DNA of 29,819 nucleotides from a virus (IMGVR_UViG_3300017770_000099:1-29819), one strand, 5' to 3'. Numbered from the stretch's first letter, positions 14,806 through 22,731 are shown. Translations and numbers: made by a program. Notes: generated by a model from the sequence alone, not told the origin.

Positions 14806-17757
14806 ATGCCCCAAGGAAGTATATTTAATCCACTTTTTACATCTGATCAACCTTACAACTATTGGCAGGGTATTGTCGCTCCTAGAGAAACCTGGGAAAG
14901 AGACACTGAACTGTTGGATGGGAGAGAGGGTATAAAAAATTATGCATTTAGAGTTAAGGTTCGTATTGAAGGAATTCATCCTGCGGACAAAACAGAATAT
15001 CCTGATGCACAACTTCCTTGGGTGCAAATAAATCTTGGTAGTTTTGGAAGTGGACATAAAAGAACTGGTGGGTCGGTTGGTATAACTCAGGGTACACATA
15101 TATGGGGGATGTGGATTGATCCTGTAACCAAATCTGGTCCAATGCATATTGGAACGATTGGTAATAATGACCATCTGCTTCTTCCCAGAAAACAACCAGA
15201 CAATAATGGATTTCTTCCTTTTAGTGGATTTACAGCTACTGATATAATTGCGGGATATTCTATTCCCAATATTCAATCAAAACCTTATGAGGGTGCGTTT
15301 TATCCTAATTTGGCATCTTTGTCGGATACCACTATGATGCAGGAACCTGCATATGCTTTACAATCTCCGACTGCCTGTGAAAAGGTTCCTATGACTTCTA
15401 TTCAGAAGTCTATGCAAGAATTGATTGCAAAGATTGAGAGAGCAACTAACCAACTTAATACATGGCAGAGTGCTGCTCAGGGGTGGATTTCTGAGAAGCA
15501 AGAATGGATTCAGGAACAGATTAGTGTAGCGTCTGAGTTTGTGTCACTTGGGTTGAAGGACTTATTTAAAAACATTAGAAAATTTGTTGAGGAGGAGATA
15601 AACAAACAAACTAAAAAACTATATGAGTTAATTAATCCACCAGATAGGGCTAAGGCAAAGGTTGCAAAGGATGCTATTATTGAGTTAATTGTCTGTCTTT
15701 TTAATAAGATGATCGGCAATCTGAAAGGTCTTGTTGGCAATTTCCTTAGTAAAATGTTGGATAGGTATATAAATGTACCTGCATGTGCCGTTCAGAACTT
15801 TGTTGGATCACTTCTTGGCAATACTTTAGGTGCTTTAAGTGGTGCTATTGATTCTATTATTGGTTCTTTATCTTCTTTGATTGGTGGGGCATTTAGTCTT
15901 GTAAATGGAATTCTGGGAATTTTGGGTCAAATTGCAGGTTTTCTTGCATGTGAAGAAGACCAAGAATGTCCAGAAACAAAAGAGTGGAATATTTTTGAAG
16001 GATCAAAACCTCCAACTACTTTTAACATAGAAGGGATCATTAGTAGTGCAAAAAGTCTAGCTGCAAATGCTGCAAATTTGGTTGATATTGATAATATTGC
16101 TAGTATTGATTTTGGCGAGCTAATTGATGGTGCAGTAAATGCTGCAAATGGGTGTAATGTTGGTCCTGTATTTTGTGGTCCACCTCAAGTAACTTTTTGG
16201 GGTGGTGGAGGATCTGGAGGAAGAGGAAATGCAATAGTTAGTGCTGCTGGAGACCTTCTTGGAGTTGATTTGATAGCACCTGGGATTGGATATTCAAAAG
16301 CACCATTTGTAGATATATCTGATAATTGTGGTAAAGGTAGTGGTAGTAGAGTTAGAGTTGAAATGGAGCCTGATGGTGGAACTGGTGAGGGTGGTGTTCC
16401 AACAAAACGAATTAGAAGAGTTATAATCGAAGATCCAGGATCTGGATATTTGCCTGGACCTAATGGTGATCTTGGTGGAGATAATAGAACTTGGGCACCA
16501 AAAGATTGGACTGTAATTAAGAGGGGAGACGGTAAGTGGGAAAAATATCCACCAGGAACTAGTAATGATATTATTAATCCAGTGACACCAGGAGATGGTG
16601 GTGATGATGATGGTGGTGATGGAGGAGGTGGTGGTGATTCGGGATCTGGTGGAGGAGACATTATTATTACCCCAGATGATCGGAATATTATTGGTGGTCC
16701 TTCTGGTGGTGGAGTCATAATTACTCCTGGAATTTATCCTGGGGGATCTGGCGGAAGATCAAATTCTGATGGTGGTGGTATTAACGGTCCTGGGATTGGT
16801 GAGAGTAATGATGAAAGGTTGGGAAGACTTAAGGGAATAACTAAGATACCAGGTACTGGTTTAAATGGTGAGACTGATGTAAATGCATTCCCAACATTAA
16901 ATGTTGGTAGTTATCCAGTTATTCTTGTTCTTTGTGGTATTGATATTGAAAATTCTGGGGTTAATTACTCTGATGGAGATAAGGTTGTCATCAAACCAAG
17001 TAATGGTGCTGAAGTAATTCCTAAATTTGGACCTTTCGGGGTTTTGGATTCTCTGAAAATATTAAAACCAGGTAGAGGATTTGTAGAGAGACCAGAAATT
17101 TATATTGAATCTGAAACTGGATATAATGCTATTTTAAATCCAATTCTTTGTGTAGAGAGAATTGGTGATGATACAGAAGGGACAATTTACGGTGACGATA
17201 TTCTTAAATCAGTTGTATCTGTTGTTGATTGTGTTGGAAATATTGAAGGTCAATCTTTTGTCGGATTTGTTAATGGACAACCATATTATGGACCATTCCA
17301 TACTCATATGGGACGTAAGATGACTGGTAGAACCCATGAATCTTATCAGGGTAGACCTCATCCATATATTTACGAAACTGCATCTGAAAGTTTGCAATAC
17401 GCTGACCAAAGATTTGCTTGGATAAATGGAGTTCTTACTCAGAATATGGGGCAAGGTTCCTCAACAATGTCAAGTCAAGAAACTAGTACTTCATCTACTT
17501 ACGGTACAACATCTAGACAATCTGAGCAGTTCTCTGCTCCTATGATGGATACTAATTCTGAACAATCATCTGCATCTGCACCTGAATCATCTACAACTTC
17601 ATCTGCACCATCTCCATCTCCGTCACCAGCACCGCCATCGGCACCGTCACCAGCACCTCCATCGGCACCGCCACCATCACCGCCATCTGCACCACCACCA
17701 TCTCCACCATCTGCACCACCACCATCTCCACCATCAGGTGGTGGGTATGGATATTAA
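14806..17757 (+). CDS. gp5-like baseplate hub protein with N-terminal OB fold and proline-rich tail
   Basis: The 983-residue protein begins 5 nt after the CP12-like gene. Residues about 45-130 match the OB-fold domain of gp5 hubs (YAFRVKVRIEGIHP, LPWVQINLGSFGSG, QGTHIWGMWIDP, GPMHIGTIG). A helical, coiled-coil-like part follows (about 195-290), then Gly/Leu/Ile-rich hydrophobic helices (about 300-385). Gly-rich segments contain GxGY-type repeats (APGIGYSKAPFVDI, EDPGSGYLPGP, KPGRGFVERPEI) like those inserted in gp53. The end is Pro/Ser/Ala-rich (about 925-976) with a GGGYGY terminus. There is no lysozyme domain and no long C-terminal beta-helix, so the T4 gp5 functions appear divided among this protein, the M23 protein and the next gene. 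Confidence 0.74.
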   Translation: MPQGSIFNPLFTSDQPYNYWQGIVAPRETWERDTELLDGREGIKNYAFRVKVRIEGIHPADKTEYPDAQLPWVQINLGSFGSGHKRTGGSVGITQGTHIWGMWIDPVTKSGPMHIGTIGNNDHLLLPRKQPDNNGFLPFSGFTATDIIAGYSIPNIQSKPYEGAFYPNLASLSDTTMMQEPAYALQSPTACEKVPMTSIQKSMQELIAKIERATNQLNTWQSAAQGWISEKQEWIQEQISVASEFVSLGLKDLFKNIRKFVEEEINKQTKKLYELINPPDRAKAKVAKDAIIELIVCLFNKMIGNLKGLVGNFLSKMLDRYINVPACAVQNFVGSLLGNTLGALSGAIDSIIGSLSSLIGGAFSLVNGILGILGQIAGFLACEEDQECPETKEWNIFEGSKPPTTFNIEGIISSAKSLAANAANLVDIDNIASIDFGELIDGAVNAANGCNVGPVFCGPPQVTFWGGGGSGGRGNAIVSAAGDLLGVDLIAPGIGYSKAPFVDISDNCGKGSGSRVRVEMEPDGGTGEGGVPTKRIRRVIIEDPGSGYLPGPNGDLGGDNRTWAPKDWTVIKRGDGKWEKYPPGTSNDIINPVTPGDGGDDDGGDGGGGGDSGSGGGDIIITPDDRNIIGGPSGGGVIITPGIYPGGSGGRSNSDGGGINGPGIGESNDERLGRLKGITKIPGTGLNGETDVNAFPTLNVGSYPVILVLCGIDIENSGVNYSDGDKVVIKPSNGAEVIPKFGPFGVLDSLKILKPGRGFVERPEIYIESETGYNAILNPILCVERIGDDTEGTIYGDDILKSVVSVVDCVGNIEGQSFVGFVNGQPYYGPFHTHMGRKMTGRTHESYQGRPHPYIYETASESLQYADQRFAWINGVLTQNMGQGSSTMSSQETSTSSTYGTTSRQSEQFSAPMMDTNSEQSSASAPESSTTSSAPSPSPSPAPPSAPSPAPPSAPPPSPPSAPPPSPPSAPPPSPPSGGGYGY
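17662..17733 (+). repeat. 24-bp tandem repeat encoding SAPPPSPP
   Basis: Three in-frame copies of a 24-nt unit encode Ser-Ala-Pro-Pro-Pro-Ser-Pro-Pro. Copies two (17686-17709) and three (17710-17733) are identical; the first (17662-17685) differs only at third codon positions. Looser SPSPAPPSA versions precede it. The array probably grows and shrinks by slippage and encodes a stiff proline-rich arm at the C-terminus of the hub protein. Confidence 0.85.
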
Positions 17758-17769
17758 CTCTAGGTAATT

Positions 17770-18360
17770 ATGGGAAAACCAAGAATACATAACCCAATCG
17801 AATTGGGAAATGACTATGGTCATATAAAATTTGGTCATATAAGTCCAAATAGTACATATGCTGGAGTGTTGATTCGTAATGGAGAACCAGCGCAAGCATC
17901 TGAGCACTATACAATGTTCATGTCTTCTGGTAAAATGAAGGGAGGAACTATTAATAGGTGTCCTGGTGTATATCAGGTACATTGTGGCGAAGTTCCTGTT
18001 AATGACGTATCGTATATGCTAAGTGCTGCAAGAGGTGACATTGTATTAAGAGCACCTATGGGTAGGATTAGGATAGAAGCCCGAGATGTTGATATAAAGG
18101 CAACAGGGTTTAACAATAAAAATGGAAACATTAGTATTGATGCTAATGAAAAAGTTAGTATAAAATCTAAGAATGTAGAGATTAATGCTGATTCCGTTGC
18201 TAAATTTATATCTTCAGGGACATGTGAACTAGTTGGAAGCAGTTCGTTAAATTTTTACGGTGGTTTAGTTGATTGTGCAGATGCCTCTACAACAATAAAA
18301 CCATCAAAAGGAGCATCATTATTTGAAACACAGCAAAGACTTGGAGGATTTTTAGGATGA
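17770..18360 (+). CDS. Beta-helix spike protein (gp5 C-terminal domain-like)
   Basis: The 196-residue product has an N-terminal domain (residues 1-80, containing a CPGVYQVHCGE segment) followed by short alternating strands typical of the gp5/VgrG triple beta-helix: GDIVLRAPMGRIRIEARDVDIKA, GNISIDANEKVSIKS, KNVEINADSVAKFIS and GSSSLNFYGG. Such needles puncture the outer membrane in T4. Here the needle is its own gene, 12 nt after the OB-fold hub protein, whereas T4 gp5 carries both in one chain that is later cleaved. The stop overlaps the next ATG (ATGA), suggesting coupled translation. Confidence 0.75.
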   Translation: MGKPRIHNPIELGNDYGHIKFGHISPNSTYAGVLIRNGEPAQASEHYTMFMSSGKMKGGTINRCPGVYQVHCGEVPVNDVSYMLSAARGDIVLRAPMGRIRIEARDVDIKATGFNNKNGNISIDANEKVSIKSKNVEINADSVAKFISSGTCELVGSSSLNFYGGLVDCADASTTIKPSKGASLFETQQRLGGFLG

Positions 18361-19127
18361 AAGTACCCGATTTAGAAGTAAAGAAAACTTTGTATGTGGG
18401 TCAGGGCGATCCCAGTCTTGTGTTGGGTAAGGGTCCTTTACAGATTAGGGGTGGTTCTTTTATGGAGGGTCCATCTGTTTTTGGGACTATTCCACCATTC
18501 TTAACAGCGACTGTAATGATTGGTCCATGTCGGAATGGTGACATGATAATTCCGCCACTTATTCCTGGTGCTTTGTGTACTGGGATTAATAATCCATATT
18601 CACTTGCTGTAGATGGACCAGCAGCATTTTTAGGTGTCATAGACACCGCTCAGAGCATTAATGCTGGGATGAATATTATTGCTCAGGGAGAAGTTATGTC
18701 TCGCTGTGGTGGTCATATATTATCTGCTAAAAAGAATTTTGATATTCCTCATCCAACAAAGGAAGGTTGGAGATTGCGTCACACTTGTCCTGAAGGACCA
18801 ACAAATGACGTATACATAAGAGGTAAATTGAAGAATGATAGTGTAATTGAACTTCCAGAATATTGGGGAGAATTGGTAGATCCTGATTCAATTACAGTAT
18901 CTATTACTCCAGTTGGAATTCATCAAGATATTATAGTTCATAAAATTGAAGACAATAAAGTTTTTCTACACTCTTCTAGACCTATTAACTGTCATTATCA
19001 TGTTTATGGTGAGCGAGTAGATGGTGAGAAACTAATTCCAGAATACGAGGGTACAACCCCAGCAGACTATCCAGGTAATAACGACGAGTATTCGGTATCT
19101 GGATATCATTATGATACTAAGAGGTAA
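18357..19127 (+). CDS. Virion structural protein with shared C-terminal domain (copy 1)
   Basis: The 256-residue protein has an N-terminal half (1-123) rich in Gly, Pro and Ile (GKGPLQIRGGSFMEGPSVFG, ATVMIGPCRNGD, PGALCTGINNPYSLAV). Its C-terminal domain (about 124-247) begins AKKNFDIPHPTKEGWRLRH and includes EGPTNDVYIRGKL, IELPEYWGELVD and a PADYPGNNDEY end. I recall the FDIxHPTK...EGP..xVYxRG...IELPxYW pattern from phage tail fibre and structural proteins. The following gene carries the same domain. Its place right after the spike makes a tip or fibre-attachment role plausible; a PAAR-like tip is possible for the N-terminal half, but I see no clear PAAR repeats. Confidence 0.65.
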   Translation: MKVPDLEVKKTLYVGQGDPSLVLGKGPLQIRGGSFMEGPSVFGTIPPFLTATVMIGPCRNGDMIIPPLIPGALCTGINNPYSLAVDGPAAFLGVIDTAQSINAGMNIIAQGEVMSRCGGHILSAKKNFDIPHPTKEGWRLRHTCPEGPTNDVYIRGKLKNDSVIELPEYWGELVDPDSITVSITPVGIHQDIIVHKIEDNKVFLHSSRPINCHYHVYGERVDGEKLIPEYEGTTPADYPGNNDEYSVSGYHYDTKR

Positions 19128-19129
19128 TT

Positions 19130-19777
19130 ATGGCAGAATTTATTCCACAGGCAAGTAATACCACGGGATGTGCAGATGAAGGTATCAGTGGTCCTTTTTC
19201 AAGCAAATATGATTATTTGTTAAAAGCAACAACTGGTGATCCAAATTATCCTGCTGAGGCATGTACACCTTGGATTCATTACAATATATTATGTGGTAAT
19301 ATTAAGGCAGATGCCATTGTTCAGGCATCAGATATTGTAAGTTCTGCAGTATCCTCTCTAAATGCAAAATCTGCAATTTGGGATGCTAAAAAATCATTTG
19401 ACATTAAGCACCCATCTAAAGAAAATCATCGTCTTAGGTATATTACTCTTGAGGGACCAACTGCGGATGTGTATATTAAAGGTAAATTAGTCAATCAATC
19501 TTATATTGAACTTCCTTATTATTGGAAAGATTTAGTTGATATGGATAATATATCTGTTAATCTAACTCCAAATGGACATTGGCAAGAATTATTTGTTTAT
19601 AAGATTGAGTGGGGAAATAGGATTATTATTAAAAATAATGCAGGAACTGGTATTAATTGTGATTATGTTGTATTTGGTGAACGTAAGGATACAACTAAAA
19701 ATATTCCTGAGTATGAGGGCTTGACACCAGAGGACTATCCAGGAGATAATAGAGAATATAATATTAATGGTATCTGA
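19130..19777 (+). CDS. Virion structural protein with shared C-terminal domain (copy 2)
   Basis: The 215-residue product starts 2 nt after copy 1. Its first 85 residues are unrelated to copy 1 (cysteine-containing, TGCADEGISGPF, EACTPWIHYNILCG). Residues about 86-210 align with the copy 1 C-terminal domain: AKKSFDIKHPSKENHRLRY, EGPTADVYIKGKL, IELPYYWKDLVD, SVNLTPNGHW, and IPEYEGLTPEDYPGDNREY. The pair looks like a tandem domain duplication with swapped N-termini, as in fibre or tip proteins that differ in attachment while sharing a surface module. The stop overlaps the next ATG by one base. Confidence 0.65.
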   Translation: MAEFIPQASNTTGCADEGISGPFSSKYDYLLKATTGDPNYPAEACTPWIHYNILCGNIKADAIVQASDIVSSAVSSLNAKSAIWDAKKSFDIKHPSKENHRLRYITLEGPTADVYIKGKLVNQSYIELPYYWKDLVDMDNISVNLTPNGHWQELFVYKIEWGNRIIIKNNAGTGINCDYVVFGERKDTTKNIPEYEGLTPEDYPGDNREYNINGI

Positions 19778-20451
19778 TGCATCGAGTACATGAAGCATTC
19801 CCTACGATTGTGTATCAGGGAATGGTAGAGTGTCATGAAGAAATCAAAAAGCATATTGATGAACTTCGTGATTATTGGTTTGATGGATATCAAAACGAAA
19901 GTCCAGAATATTCTGGAAGAATTTTTGCACATCAAAAGGTATCATGCAAACCGTTTTTTGAAGAACTTCGGCAACATGTAGATAATTATTTTGATTATTT
20001 AAAAGTTGATCATTCAAAGTTAGACTATCACATCATTAAATCCTGGGTTGGGTATCATAAGGATGATGCCACACCTTCAGTTAAACCTCATAATCACAAT
20101 GCATCTGATTTGAGTTTTGTTTACTATGTAAATACTGGAGAGACATCTGATAGGTTTTGCATTGCTCAAGAAAAAAATCCCAATGAATGCGTTGGAGATA
20201 TGTTTACTGAGTCAATTAAGAAAAATCTAATTACTGAATATAACAAATATAACTGCAATGTTTATGGCATTACACCCATTGAAGGAAGTATTGTAATTTT
20301 TCCAAGTAAGATTGGGCATTTTACTCAAAAGATCTCTGAGAGAAAAGAAGAGAGGTTAGTGATTCCTGGTGATATTAGGGTTACTTTGAACCCACAGAAT
20401 CCAGACTATCATCAAGGATCAACGCATCCTTCTCAGTGGCTGGAACTTTGA
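19777..20451 (+). CDS. Putative 2OG-Fe(II) oxygenase
   Basis: The 224-residue protein shows the double-stranded beta-helix oxygenase pattern of cyanophage 2OG enzymes: KSWVGYHKDD, then PHNHNASDLSFVYYVN (His105/His107 in the proximal iron site), and after a variable insert EGSIVIFPSKIGHFTQKIS (distal His181) with Arg193 or Arg201 as possible 2-oxoglutarate anchor. This resembles the Pfam-type family with 'PHxHxx..SGVYYV' and 'G.LV.FPS.L.H'. The substrate is unknown; modification of a virion protein, sugar or host target are options. The gene overlaps the preceding stop by one base and its last 71 nt overlap a convergent gene. Confidence 0.72.
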   Translation: MHRVHEAFPTIVYQGMVECHEEIKKHIDELRDYWFDGYQNESPEYSGRIFAHQKVSCKPFFEELRQHVDNYFDYLKVDHSKLDYHIIKSWVGYHKDDATPSVKPHNHNASDLSFVYYVNTGETSDRFCIAQEKNPNECVGDMFTESIKKNLITEYNKYNCNVYGITPIEGSIVIFPSKIGHFTQKISERKEERLVIPGDIRVTLNPQNPDYHQGSTHPSQWLEL

Positions 20452-21166
20452 GTAGTTTATCAGGATCCCCAATCTCAAACAATCTCCTATAATCTGATGC
20501 CCACATTTCATTCCTGAGCATCCAATCCATATCATAATCAAACTTGATATGGTTCTTTCCAATATATCTGTCGATGTATGACTTGATTAGGGTCTCTCCT
20601 AAAGAGACATCTCCCCAATCATTATCATGCATCTCTTTTATTTTCTCATAAAATTTGAAGTATTGCTTCATCCAGTAACCTTTGCCATGAGCGAAGTAAT
20701 CAACATATGAATCTTCTGGTTCGCATGGACCAGGATGGACTTTCCATGCAGGTATAACTATATCTCCATCTTTAATATTGAAGTTCTTTGTTGAGAAATC
20801 ACTTCTACATTTGATCACTATGTCATAATCTTCTGGGTCAAATAGAGACAGACTCAAATATATGCAGTACCATTGCTTCAATATCCTATATGACCAATCT
20901 CTACCATTCATCTCTAAACCATCTGATTTAAATTCAAATTCGGGTAGAGTTTCTTTATTTCTGAATAGATAGTTTTTTGGTTGATATTCTCTTATCAGAC
21001 TATCAGTATCTACATTAACTACACCAGAACCCATATATAATTCTGAATAGTTGTATGATGAGATATAAACGTCTGCAGAATACTTATCAATGATGTTGCA
21101 TTTGATATTTGGGAGGTGTTGTTCCCAATTTCTCATATATCCCGTCATTAGCAGTGCAACCTTCAC
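20381..21166 (-). CDS. Glycosyltransferase-like protein
   Basis: The minus-strand frame is open from a TTG at 21217. I prefer the GTG at 21166 because the sequence from there (VKVALLMTGYMRNWEQHLPN) has the usual beta-strand start of sugar-transferase-like proteins, and the extra residues upstream lie under the + strand gene at 21198. That gives 261 residues. Seen: ADVYISSYNYS, LKQWYCIYLSLSLF, YDIVIKCRSDF (possible nucleotide-sugar/metal site around the Asp) and FAHGKGYWMKQYF. The KxRxDF-type motif is common in uncharacterised capsule/LPS sugar-transfer proteins. It is the only minus-strand gene in this part and overlaps the 2OG gene tail to tail by 71 bp, so it may have been acquired. Confidence 0.58.
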   Translation of the reverse strand: MKVALLMTGYMRNWEQHLPNIKCNIIDKYSADVYISSYNYSELYMGSGVVNVDTDSLIREYQPKNYLFRNKETLPEFEFKSDGLEMNGRDWSYRILKQWYCIYLSLSLFDPEDYDIVIKCRSDFSTKNFNIKDGDIVIPAWKVHPGPCEPEDSYVDYFAHGKGYWMKQYFKFYEKIKEMHDNDWGDVSLGETLIKSYIDRYIGKNHIKFDYDMDWMLRNEMWASDYRRLFEIGDPDKLLKVPATEKDALILDDSLDSVGSK

Positions 21167-21174
21167 AATAAATA
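21167..21174 (+). promoter_or_regulatory. Late promoter (AATAAATA) upstream of the 21198 gene
   Basis: AATAAATA fits the relaxed cyanophage late box NATAAATA and ends 23 nt before the ATG at 21198. It sits immediately beyond the preferred GTG start of the divergent glycosyltransferase-like gene. Confidence 0.6.
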
Positions 21175-21197
21175 GAATCAAACGCCTTATATAATTT

Positions 21198-21941
21198 ATG
21201 GGAGTTGTAAACGACAAATTGCTTGCCGATAAGGCAATGTACGAATTGCAACAAGAGAGGTTGCCAAAGAGACTTGAAGAAGCTACTGCTCTTCGAGATT
21301 CTTTTATGGGACCTGCTAGAACTCAATCGTCAGCAATAGTATCATCTTTAGATGAGATTAATGCTATAAAAACATCTATTCAATCTGCTGGTGGTAATAC
21401 TGGATTGTCTTCTGCATCATATGGAACAACTGTATCTTCTGTAACTAGTGTATATGGTAATGCCGTTACAGGAGTTGCTATTACAACAGGTGCTTCATTA
21501 GGTGTTGCTGGTGTTGGTACAGCTAATATTGCGTATGGAATAATTAAAAAAGATATTGCTCAAATATATGACTATCCTAAAATAAGTGGAGGCAATGTTG
21601 GATCTGATTACCCATTTACTGGTGGGTCATACAATACTTTGACTTCATCAAATGTTGGAAGTGGTGTTAGTACTAAATTGGTTCGACATGGTGGATCTGA
21701 AATTGGTAAGGTCTTTGGATACTCTGCTAGTTTGGGTACTTTAGTATCTGATTATAATTCTTCTTGGTCTAATATTCAAGGAGAAGAAAATCTTGCTACT
21801 ACCACTCAAAGCATGAAGGGTGACTATGAGTTGCAAGTATGGGGATTGCAAAGGCAAGTGCAAGAAAATAGTGAAAAAATATCAGAGATTAATACTGCTG
21901 TCGGTATTGCACAAGACCCTGAGACTGGTGGTCCTTGGTAA
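21198..21941 (+). CDS. Virion-like structural protein of unknown role
   Basis: The 247-residue product has a charged helical N-terminus (KAMYELQQERLPKRLEEATALRD), a central Gly/Ser/Thr/Val-rich region (residues about 65-115, ending in a possible membrane or buried helix, TTGASLGVAGVGTANIAYGI), and a helical C-terminus (QVWGLQRQVQENSEKISEINTA). No enzyme motif is visible. It has its own late-type promoter, and I recall similar proteins among cyanophage structural genes. It starts divergently from the glycosyltransferase-like gene. The function is not recognised. Confidence 0.65.
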   Translation: MGVVNDKLLADKAMYELQQERLPKRLEEATALRDSFMGPARTQSSAIVSSLDEINAIKTSIQSAGGNTGLSSASYGTTVSSVTSVYGNAVTGVAITTGASLGVAGVGTANIAYGIIKKDIAQIYDYPKISGGNVGSDYPFTGGSYNTLTSSNVGSGVSTKLVRHGGSEIGKVFGYSASLGTLVSDYNSSWSNIQGEENLATTTQSMKGDYELQVWGLQRQVQENSEKISEINTAVGIAQDPETGGPW

Positions 21942-21943
21942 GG

Positions 21944-21972
21944 TTGACTAATATAAAAATATGAGGTATGCT
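21944..21972 (+). promoter_or_regulatory. Sigma70-type promoter ahead of the tRNA cluster
   Basis: TTGACT (21944-21949), a 17-bp spacer and TATGCT (21967-21972) match the host housekeeping promoter at 5/6 and 4/6 positions with ideal spacing. The predicted start falls a few bases before the tRNA-Gly at 21984. This points to early, host-polymerase transcription of the tRNA and small-gene cassette, unlike the flanking late operons. Confidence 0.7.
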
Positions 21973-21983
21973 GTATGAATAAC

Positions 21984-22055
21984 GCGGAGTTAGTTCAGCG
22001 GTAGAACGCTATCCTTCCAAGTTAGATGTCGTCGGTTCGATTCCGATACTCCGCT
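21984..22055 (+). tRNA. tRNA-Gly(UCC)
   Basis: The acceptor arms GCGGAGT and ACTCCGC pair fully; D arm GTTC...GAAC; anticodon loop CTTCCAA gives anticodon TCC; T arm GTCGG-TTCGATT-CCGAT. One T-T mismatch lies in the anticodon stem (CTATC/GTTAG). CCA is not encoded. A T run follows directly (22055-22060). It would read GGA, a frequent codon in these genes. Confidence 0.93.
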
Positions 22056-22075
22056 TTTTTATGGATTAAAATTTT

Positions 22076-22309
22076 ATGAGACCTGAAACTCGTGAATCAA
22101 TGGAAAACCTTTGGTCAGCAAAATGGAACTTGCCAAAAGCAGCAAATAATGCTAATCTGACTAATAAGGAAATGAAAATTATCTTCAATGAGTATTGTGC
22201 TTTTCATCCTCCCACCTATGAAGTTGATAAACAAATTGGTGTGATTTATGTTAATGGGAGTGTGGCGGAATCGGTAGACGCACCAGACTTAAAATCTGTT
22301 GACCATTAA
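22076..22309 (+). CDS. Small conserved-looking ORF running into tRNA-Leu
   Basis: The 77-codon ORF starts 20 nt after tRNA-Gly. Residues 1-60 look like a real protein: LWSAKWNLPKAANNANLTNKEMKIIFNEYC...HPPTYE, a compact helical pattern I recall in short cyanophage proteins. Its last 18 residues (NGSVAESVDAPDLKSVDH) are the translation of the tRNA-Leu gene, because no stop occurs before the tRNA starts at 22256; the TAA lies in the tRNA variable arm. ATG at 22100 is an alternative start. Function is unknown. Confidence 0.6.
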   Translation: MRPETRESMENLWSAKWNLPKAANNANLTNKEMKIIFNEYCAFHPPTYEVDKQIGVIYVNGSVAESVDAPDLKSVDH

Positions 22310-22340
22310 GGTCGTGGGGGTTCAAGTCCCCCTACTCCTA
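22256..22340 (+). tRNA. tRNA-Leu(UAA)
   Basis: This is a class II tRNA of 85 nt. Acceptor GGGAGTG pairs with TACTCCT (G-T wobbles at both ends), followed by discriminator A. The anticodon loop in CAGACTTAAAATCTG has anticodon TAA; there is a long variable arm (GACCATTAAGGTC) and a perfect T stem GGGGG-TTCAAGT-CCCCC. CCA is not encoded. Confidence 0.94.
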
Positions 22341-22372
22341 TCCCTAAATATTAGGAAAATGTTACAACCAAA

Positions 22373-22657
22373 ATGAAGTTAAAGATTACCAAAGATTATG
22401 TTTGGAATCAGACTGAAGGGTTTATGAGAGTTGTGAATATGTTTTTTCTTAATGGTATTCCTTTTACTTGGGATGAATTAACTGAAATTGAAGAGGCTGA
22501 CACTTCTCTTCAAGTTAAAGCTAATGATCATAAAAGAGTTTATACTTCTGAAGACTTATTTTTATCATCTGGGTATTTAATTATGGAACAATGTCATCCT
22601 TGTTTTTTTGATGTAGACTTAGAAAATCCAGAACTTCTTGCAGAACTTGATGATTAA
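22373..22657 (+). CDS. Hypothetical 94-residue protein
   Basis: The ORF lies between tRNA-Leu and tRNA-Thr, with its stop 2 nt before the latter. The product (KITKDYVWNQTEGFMRVVNMFF, FTWDELTEIEEADTSLQVKAND, EQCHPCFFDVDLENPELLAELDD) is acidic overall with a CHPC motif near residue 75. No family is recognised. A small inverted repeat CCTAA-ata-TTAGG (22343-22355) precedes it, containing a weak late-box-like CCTAAATA. Codon use resembles the neighbours. Confidence 0.6.
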   Translation: MKLKITKDYVWNQTEGFMRVVNMFFLNGIPFTWDELTEIEEADTSLQVKANDHKRVYTSEDLFLSSGYLIMEQCHPCFFDVDLENPELLAELDD

Positions 22658-22659
22658 TT

Positions 22660-22731
22660 GCCCTTATAGCTCAGTGGTAGAGCGCGGCTTTTGTAAAGCC
22701 GATGTCGTTGGTTCAAATCCGACTGGGGGCT
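22660..22731 (+). tRNA. tRNA-Thr(UGU)
   Basis: Acceptor GCCCTTA pairs with TGGGGGC (two T-G wobbles). D arm GCTC...GAGC; the anticodon stem GGCTT/AAGCC encloses TTGTA with anticodon TGT; T arm GTTGG-TTCAAAT-CCGAC. Discriminator T, CCA not encoded. It reads ACA codons. Confidence 0.93.

Noticed and set aside
16185-16718. 177-codon minus-strand ORF rich in Pro and Ser
   Set aside because: It is the antisense of Gly-rich codons (GGT/GGA) in the hub protein; low complexity and no promoter or neighbours on that strand.
20414-20431. AAGGAT/ATCCTT hairpin as bidirectional terminator
   Set aside because: Only 6 bp, with no T run on either strand.
21167-21217. N-terminal extension of the glycosyltransferase-like gene from TTG 21217
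   Set aside because: It would overlap the divergent gene at 21198 and its late promoter, and the residues before VKVALLMTGY are not typical of the fold.
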